A stretch of 64,000 nt of DNA from the NCBI RefSeq assembly GCF_029637605.1, contig NZ_CP121261.1:4402001-4466000 (forward strand), in the 5' to 3' direction. A program made the translations under genes and the position numbers. Positions 59,762 to 64,000 of the stretch are shown here, piece after piece (positions within the stretch are counted from its first letter, which is position 1; each line of letters opens with the position of its first letter). Origin of the DNA: Achromobacter spanius (GTDB taxonomy: Bacteria; Pseudomonadota; Gammaproteobacteria; Burkholderiales; Burkholderiaceae_B). Below the pieces are notes generated by a model, which was not told where the DNA came from, did not search any database, and worked only from the letters and a program-made list of their open reading frames with translations.

Positions 59762-60667
59762 ATGTCCACGACTCACCTCACCCGAAAAGACTATTTCTGC
59801 GCGCTGGCGGTCGTGGTCATATGGGGTCTTAATTTTGTTGTCATGAAGGTCGGCATGCAGGGCCTGTCGCCCATGATGCTGGGCGCGCTGCGATTCGCGC
59901 TGGCGGCCTTTCCCCTGATCCTTGTCGTGCGCCGGCCGCAGCTGCCGTGGCAATGGATCGCGGCCTACGGACTGGTGCAGGGGCTGGGCCAATTCGGCCT
60001 GCTGTTCACCGCGCTGAAGTTCGGCATGCCGGCCGGCATGGCCTCGCTGGTCATCCAGACCCAGGCATTCTTCACCTTGCTGCTGGCGGCCCCCGTGCTG
60101 GGCGAACGCGCGCGGCGGCACCACTGGATTGGCTTGGGCGTGGCCGCGCTGGGGCTGGCCGTGATCGCGGGCGGCCGCGGCGAAGGCCCGGGCCAGATGA
60201 CCATGCTGGGCTTTGTGCTGACGCTGGGCGCCGCGTTCATGTGGGCGGCGTCCAACATGATTGTGCGGCGTGCGAGCCGCAAGGCGCCCGGCTACGACCC
60301 CTTTGCCTTCATTGCCTGGAGCAGCGCCGCGCCGGTGCTGCCGTTCCTGCTGCTGGCCGTGCTGATCGACGGCTGGGAGCCCGTGGTGGGCATGATCACC
60401 GGCATCGGTTGGGGCGAGGCGCTGTCGGTGCTGTACCTGGCGGTGCTGGCGACGCTGGTGGCCTACACGCTGTGGACACGCTTGCTGACGCGCCATCCGG
60501 CGGCCAAGATCGCGCCGTTCTCGCTGCTGGTGCCGGTGGTGGGCCTGTGGGCGGCGTCCATGGCGTTTGGGGAACGGCTGCAACCGTTGCAGTGGCTGGG
60601 TGCGGGCTGCGTGTTGGCGGGCCTGATCATCAATCAGGTCGGCGGACGCTGGCTGCGCAGCCGCTGA
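59762..60667 (+). CDS. EamA/DMT-family transporter
   Basis: A 301-residue ten-helix drug/metabolite transporter with two EamA repeats. VIWGLNFVVMKVGMQGLSPM (20 residues) begins repeat 1; LTLGAAFMWAASNMIVRRAS (20 residues) begins repeat 2; each ends with the ALGxxVIAGG or AGLIINQ type motif. Such proteins export amino acids or metabolites. Adjacent to gltIJKL-ltaE on the same strand after 100 bp. Substrate unknown. Confidence 0.9.
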   Translation: MSTTHLTRKDYFCALAVVVIWGLNFVVMKVGMQGLSPMMLGALRFALAAFPLILVVRRPQLPWQWIAAYGLVQGLGQFGLLFTALKFGMPAGMASLVIQTQAFFTLLLAAPVLGERARRHHWIGLGVAALGLAVIAGGRGEGPGQMTMLGFVLTLGAAFMWAASNMIVRRASRKAPGYDPFAFIAWSSAAPVLPFLLLAVLIDGWEPVVGMITGIGWGEALSVLYLAVLATLVAYTLWTRLLTRHPAAKIAPFSLLVPVVGLWAASMAFGERLQPLQWLGAGCVLAGLIINQVGGRWLRSR

Positions 60668-60739
60668 GATAGCCGAAGAATTCGGCTTGCCAAGCTCGCC
60701 CGTGCCCCGCCTAAACCTCGCCTGGGGCCCCGCCTCAAC

Positions 60740-60775
60740 CCCTCGGCTGACTGGACTACGGCTTAACGCCGAGGG
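60740..60775. terminator. Hairpin between convergent eamA and acyP
   Basis: CCCTCGGC (60740-60747) pairs with GCCGAGGG (60768-60775). No strong U-run follows. The 140 bp spacer also repeats CCCCGCCT several times, two of them after the acylphosphatase stop. Confidence 0.5.
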
Positions 60776-60808
60776 CACTCTGCTTCTCAGACCCCGCCTA
60801 CTCCCCGC

Positions 60809-61105
60809 CTACACCTGTTCGAAGCGGATGTAACGCTTGTCGGTGTATTCCCGGCGCGTCGTGATTTCTTGCACGGACGCGCCCGGCGGGCCGCGCCGCA
60901 GCCACTCAAGCATGTGGTCCACCTGGTCGGGCGTGCCCTGCACCAGGGCTTCGACCGTGCCGTCCAGCAGGTTCTGCACCCAGCCCGTCACACCCAGCAT
61001 GTGGGCGCGCCGCACCGTGGCGTGGCGATACCCCACGCCTTGTACCGTGCCGCTGACTGACACGAGGACGGTTTCGATATGGGAGTCGGTTTTAGGGTCT
61101 TGCAT
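60809..61105 (-). CDS. acyP: Acylphosphatase
   Basis: A 98-residue acylphosphatase hydrolysing carboxyl-phosphate mixed anhydrides. The signature VSGTVQGVGYRHATVRRAHM is present with catalytic Arg27, and Asn45 lies in GWVQNLLDGTVE. ATG 61105 (MQDPKTDSHIETVLVSV) gives normal length; ten more codons upstream are unneeded. Its stop codon is immediately followed by a GTAGGCGGGG repeat. Confidence 0.93.
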   Translation of the reverse strand: MQDPKTDSHIETVLVSVSGTVQGVGYRHATVRRAHMLGVTGWVQNLLDGTVEALVQGTPDQVDHMLEWLRRGPPGASVQEITTRREYTDKRYIRFEQV

Positions 61106-61264
61106 GGATTTTTCCTTCGGATGATGCGCCGCCAATGGGATGAGTAGGCGGTTATGGCTACAGCGGATGGTCTATAGGCCCGGTGGGCATCGAAGCGATA
61201 CGTTAGTGCTCATGTCAAAACGTGCCAACGGGAACACCCGCTACTAGAGCTTGGAGAAGCCATT

Positions 61265-62161
61265 ATGGAAGAGACCAGTTTGTTGTCGGAAGCTGAGACA
61301 GCGCGCTACAGGGATCAGGGCTACCTGGCCTTGAAGGACATGTGCCCGCAGGATGAAGTTGGCTATATCCGTCGCACCCTGCTGGACTTGTTCGCGAACA
61401 AAACGGGATACAACGAAGGTGCGCAGTATGACTTCGTCAGCCGCGACGACCCGTCCAAGCCCGCGAAGTTTCCAAGCCTGCACGATCCGCGTCATTATGC
61501 CCCCGGTCTACTGAAGACGACTTACCACGAACGTACGCTGGACCTGGCGCGGCAGTTGCTGGGCGAAGAGGCGGCGCTCTATGGCGAGCACGCGCTGCTC
61601 AAGCCCGGTCCGTTCGGCCCGGAAACGCCGTGGCACCAGGACGAGGCGTTTCGCTCGCCCGACTTCGTCTACAACGAGCTGAGCATCTGGCTGGCGCTGC
61701 AACCCGCCACCGTGGAAAACGGCTGCATGCAGTTCATCCCCGGGTCCAACAAATGGGACGTGCTGGAGCATCGCTCGCCCGGCGGTGACAAGAGCCTGCA
61801 TCCGCTGGAATGCTGCGGCGACTTTCAACGCGACCAGGCGGTGGCCGAACCGCTGGACCCGGGCGGCATCACCGTGCATGACGCCCGCACGCTGCATTTC
61901 ACCGGGCCGAACACGTCGCCGTCGCCGCGGCTGGCGTACATCCTGATCTACAACACGCCGCCGGTCTACAAGCCGGGACGCCGCGAATTCCCGTGGCTGG
62001 AAGGCCGCTGGACCGACAGTCAGACGCGCAAGAAGCAGTGGCACAAGCGCGGCGGGCTGGCCGTGGACGTGATGCGCCGGCTGCCGGGTGCGCGGCTGAC
62101 CAGCCCGCGTTGGGTAGCGTGGGCAACCATACGCGCGGTCAGCAAGGTCTGGCCGCGATAG
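61265..62161 (+). CDS. Phytanoyl-CoA dioxygenase (PhyH) family protein
   Basis: A 298-residue Fe(II)/2-oxoglutarate-dependent oxygenase. The metal triad is H124 and D126 in TPWHQDEAF and H211 in ARTLHFTGPN; Arg222 in SPSPRLAY would bind 2-oxoglutarate. Members hydroxylate diverse substrates including halogenated or phytanyl compounds. No operon partner on this strand within 100 bp: the acylphosphatase upstream is divergent and lldD follows after 205 bp. Substrate cannot be inferred. Confidence 0.85.
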   Translation: MEETSLLSEAETARYRDQGYLALKDMCPQDEVGYIRRTLLDLFANKTGYNEGAQYDFVSRDDPSKPAKFPSLHDPRHYAPGLLKTTYHERTLDLARQLLGEEAALYGEHALLKPGPFGPETPWHQDEAFRSPDFVYNELSIWLALQPATVENGCMQFIPGSNKWDVLEHRSPGGDKSLHPLECCGDFQRDQAVAEPLDPGGITVHDARTLHFTGPNTSPSPRLAYILIYNTPPVYKPGRREFPWLEGRWTDSQTRKKQWHKRGGLAVDVMRRLPGARLTSPRWVAWATIRAVSKVWPR

Positions 62162-62206
62162 CTCGGGCGACGGGGCCATAGAGCCCCAGTCAGAGGGGGG
62201 GCGAAC

Positions 62207-62235
62207 GAGGCCGGCAAGCAACGCTTGCCGGCCTC
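62207..62235. terminator. 13-bp perfect hairpin after the PhyH gene
   Basis: GAGGCCGGCAAGC and GCTTGCCGGCCTC pair completely around AAC. It is followed by GGCGCGT, not a T run, so termination is uncertain; it lies 46 bp after the PhyH stop. Confidence 0.6.
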
Positions 62236-62366
62236 GGCGCGTATACTGAGCGGCGCCGCAGGGCCTGTCGCCCACGCGTTGCGGCGCAGCCGCCCGCAGC
62301 CGGCGGCTCCAGATTCCAAGAATACGAAACGTAGCTGGCGCCCTTCCATCACTCCTCAGACCTCTC

Positions 62367-63530
62367 ATGACCGCTAACCTTTCTACGATCACCTGCATCG
62401 AAGATCTGCGTGTCGTCGCGCAAAAGCGCGTGCCCCGCATGTTCTACGACTACGCCGATTCCGGCGCCTGGACCGAAGGCACCTACCGCGCCAATGAAAG
62501 CGATTTCCACAAGATCAAGCTGCGCCAGCGCGTGGCGGTGAACATGGAAGGCCGGTCGCTGCGCACCACGATGGTGGGCCACGACGTGGTGATGCCGCTG
62601 GCGATTTCGCCCACCGGCCTGACCGGCATGCAACATGCCGACGGCGAGATCCTGGCGGCCAAGGCCGCGGCGGATTTCGGCGTGCCGTTCACCTTGTCCA
62701 CGATGAGCATCTGCTCGTTGGAAGACGTGGCCGAAGCCACCAGGAAGCCGTTCTGGTTCCAGCTCTACGTGATGCGCGACCGCGAGTTCGTGGCCAACCT
62801 GATCGACCGCGCCAAGGCCGCCGGCTGCACCGCGCTGGTGCTGACGCTGGACTTGCAGATCCTGGGCCAGCGCCACAAGGACATCAAGAACGGGTTGTCG
62901 ACCCCGCCCAAGCCCACGCTGCGCAACCTGATCAACCTGGCGACCAAGCCGCGCTGGTGCATGGGCATGCTGGGCACCAAGCGCCGTACCTTCGGCAACA
63001 TCGTCGGGCATGCCAAGGGCGTCAGCGATCTGTCGTCGCTGTCGGCCTGGACGGCCGAACAATTCGACCCGCGCCTGAGCTGGGACGACGTGGAATGGAT
63101 CAAGCAGCGCTGGGGCGGCAAGCTCATCATCAAGGGCATCCTGGATGTGGAAGACGCGCAACTGGCCGCCAACAGCGGCGCCGACGCGCTGATCGTCAGC
63201 AACCACGGCGGACGCCAACTGGATGGCGCCATGTCGTCGATCGCCGCGCTGCCGGCGATTGCGGATGCGGTGGGTTCGAAGATTGAAGTCTGGATGGACG
63301 GCGGCATCCGTTCCGGGCAGGACATCCTGAAGGCGGTGTCGCTGGGCGCGCGCGGCACGATGATCGGCCGTGCCTTCCTGTACGGCCTGGGTGCGTATGG
63401 CCAGGCGGGCGTCACCCGCGCGCTGGAGCTGCTGTACAAGGAAATGGATACGACGATGGCGCTGTGCGGCCGCCGCAATATTGAAGTGGGCGACCGCAGC
63501 ATTTTGCTGCCGGGTACGTATCCGACGTAA
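62367..63530 (+). CDS. lldD: FMN-dependent L-lactate dehydrogenase / alpha-hydroxy acid dehydrogenase
   Basis: A 387-residue FMN enzyme of the glycolate oxidase family. The catalytic His280 in SNHGGRQLD, Lys256 in KLIIKGILDVEDA, PRMFYDYADSGAWTEGTY at the N-terminus and DGGIRSGQDILKAVSLGARG (20 residues) are all in place. Oxidises L-lactate (or mandelate, glycolate) and passes electrons to the respiratory chain. The stretch PPKPTLRNLINLATKPRW is the membrane-association loop region of respiratory lactate dehydrogenases. An IclR gene lies 250 bp downstream, convergent. Confidence 0.92.
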   Translation: MTANLSTITCIEDLRVVAQKRVPRMFYDYADSGAWTEGTYRANESDFHKIKLRQRVAVNMEGRSLRTTMVGHDVVMPLAISPTGLTGMQHADGEILAAKAAADFGVPFTLSTMSICSLEDVAEATRKPFWFQLYVMRDREFVANLIDRAKAAGCTALVLTLDLQILGQRHKDIKNGLSTPPKPTLRNLINLATKPRWCMGMLGTKRRTFGNIVGHAKGVSDLSSLSAWTAEQFDPRLSWDDVEWIKQRWGGKLIIKGILDVEDAQLAANSGADALIVSNHGGRQLDGAMSSIAALPAIADAVGSKIEVWMDGGIRSGQDILKAVSLGARGTMIGRAFLYGLGAYGQAGVTRALELLYKEMDTTMALCGRRNIEVGDRSILLPGTYPT

Positions 63531-63579
63531 TGGGGCAGGCCCGGCGATGTGGCTGGGTTGGTTCGGGTTCCGGCGTTGC

Positions 63580-63719
63580 TTGATGGGTTACGCGCGATCG
63601 TCATCTGCATTCTTGCCGCGAATCTTGCGCGCTTCACCCATCCTACGAGCTTCGTAGGATGGGTGAAGCGCGCGATGCTTTGCACAAGAACCCCATCGCC
63701 AATCGCGCGTAACCCATCA
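63580..63719. repeat. Inverted pair of a dispersed palindromic repeat (copy B)
   Basis: The same family as 38804-39032 with the reverse arrangement. TGATGGGTTACGCGCGAT (63581-63598) pairs with ATCGCGCGTAACCCATCA (63702-63719). Inside, 63628-63648 and 63652-63672 form a 21-bp perfect inverted repeat with a GCT loop, containing CACCCATCCTACGA and TCGTAGGATGGGTG. It could form a cruciform with an extruded inner arm. It lies between lldD and the convergent iclR gene and might end transcription. Confidence 0.85.
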
Positions 63720-63778
63720 CCCCCCCGCCAAGACACAGCCGGATTACTTCCGGTTCCACCGACGCCCACCCCCCAACA

Positions 63779-64000
63779 TCACCCCCCGTTACCCGCGCCC
63801 AGGTACTGGCTGGGGCGGCGCAGAGCCGGGTCGAAGGGGTTGATCTGCGCGCCTACCGCGTCGGCCTCGCGGCGCAGCATTTCAACGATCAGCGGCAGGC
63901 GTTCGTCGTCGATGCGTTCGATGGGGGCGGCCACGCTTAGCGCCGCCACCGTGACGCCGTTGGGGTCGTAGACCGGCACCGCCAGCCCTGCGATGTTCGG
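63779..64000 (-). CDS. IclR-family regulator, C-terminal part (5' end beyond window)
   Basis: The minus strand reads PNIAGLAVPVYDPNGVTVAA then LSVAAPIERIDDERLPLIVE to a C-terminus LGAGNGG, stop at 63779. This is the end of an IclR effector-binding domain, where a ligand pocket forms. The helix-turn-helix lies outside the window. Seventy-three residues are visible. It probably controls a catabolic gene on its other side; a role for lldD is only possible. Confidence 0.8.
   Translation of the reverse strand, partial: PNIAGLAVPVYDPNGVTVAALSVAAPIERIDDERLPLIVEMLRREADAVGAQINPFDPALRRPSQYLGAGNGG

Overview
The window is a GC-rich proteobacterial chromosome segment, most likely Achromobacter or a close Bordetella relative (Alcaligenaceae, Burkholderiales). 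This rests on the order tRNA-Tyr/Gly/Thr-tuf beside parB-parA-rsmG-mnmG, the DnaA, EF-Tu and GyrB sequences, several Bug-type tricarboxylate receptors, and a replication-initiation block. The genus is inferred from remembered family sequences, not from a search.

Layout. 1-1.5 kb: 3' part-missing tuf and three tRNAs behind a good sigma70 promoter. 1.6-6.9 kb: an amine or amino-alcohol catabolic set (Fe-alcohol dehydrogenase, aldehyde dehydrogenase, glutamine-synthetase-like ligase) and an orphan Bug receptor. 7-11.5 kb: a cysteine/sulfur unit made of a cystathionine-lyase fused to four rhodanese domains, a cysteine-dioxygenase-like protein and a divergent LysR regulator. 11.4-17.7 kb: the origin-proximal operon mnmG-rsmG-parA-GNAT-parB-asparaginase, mostly joined by 4-8 bp overlaps. 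17.7-19.85 kb: a 2.2 kb gene-free stretch with seven parS sites followed by a DnaA-box field; this is the probable oriC and partition centromere. 19.8-28.1 kb: cold-shock protein, AbrB-type membrane protein, methionine-type aminotransferase and a complete tctABC transporter with its TctDE two-component system. 28.5-31.7 kb: ClcB-like channel, GNAT and a Fic protein that looks acquired. 31.7-33.1 kb mnmE; 33.2-38.7 kb a five-gene oligopeptide-type ABC operon; then an M20 amidohydrolase, a repeat-rich region and a catalase. 42.6-50.8 kb: yidC-yidD-rnpA-rpmH, diverging from dnaA-dnaN-gyrB. 50.9-54.2 kb: a WG-repeat protein and a RhuM-type accessory gene with debris. 54.2-59.7 kb: LysR, gltIJKL-like glutamate/aspartate importer and threonine aldolase. 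59.8-64 kb: EamA transporter, acylphosphatase, PhyH dioxygenase, lactate dehydrogenase and the end of an IclR regulator.

How it fits together. The core is the machinery that starts replication (DnaA, DnaN, GyrB, oriC) and segregates the origin (ParA, ParB, parS), with translation and membrane-insertion housekeeping genes. Around it sit catabolic and transport modules with their own regulators. The most unusual signals are a large excess of the exact DnaA box TTATCCACA across some 43 kb, inside and outside genes and in all reading frames; the lyase-rhodanese fusion; a Fic gene with iteron-like upstream repeats; and two copies of an inverted-pair palindromic repeat family. No CRISPR array, integrase, complete insertion sequence or rRNA gene was seen.
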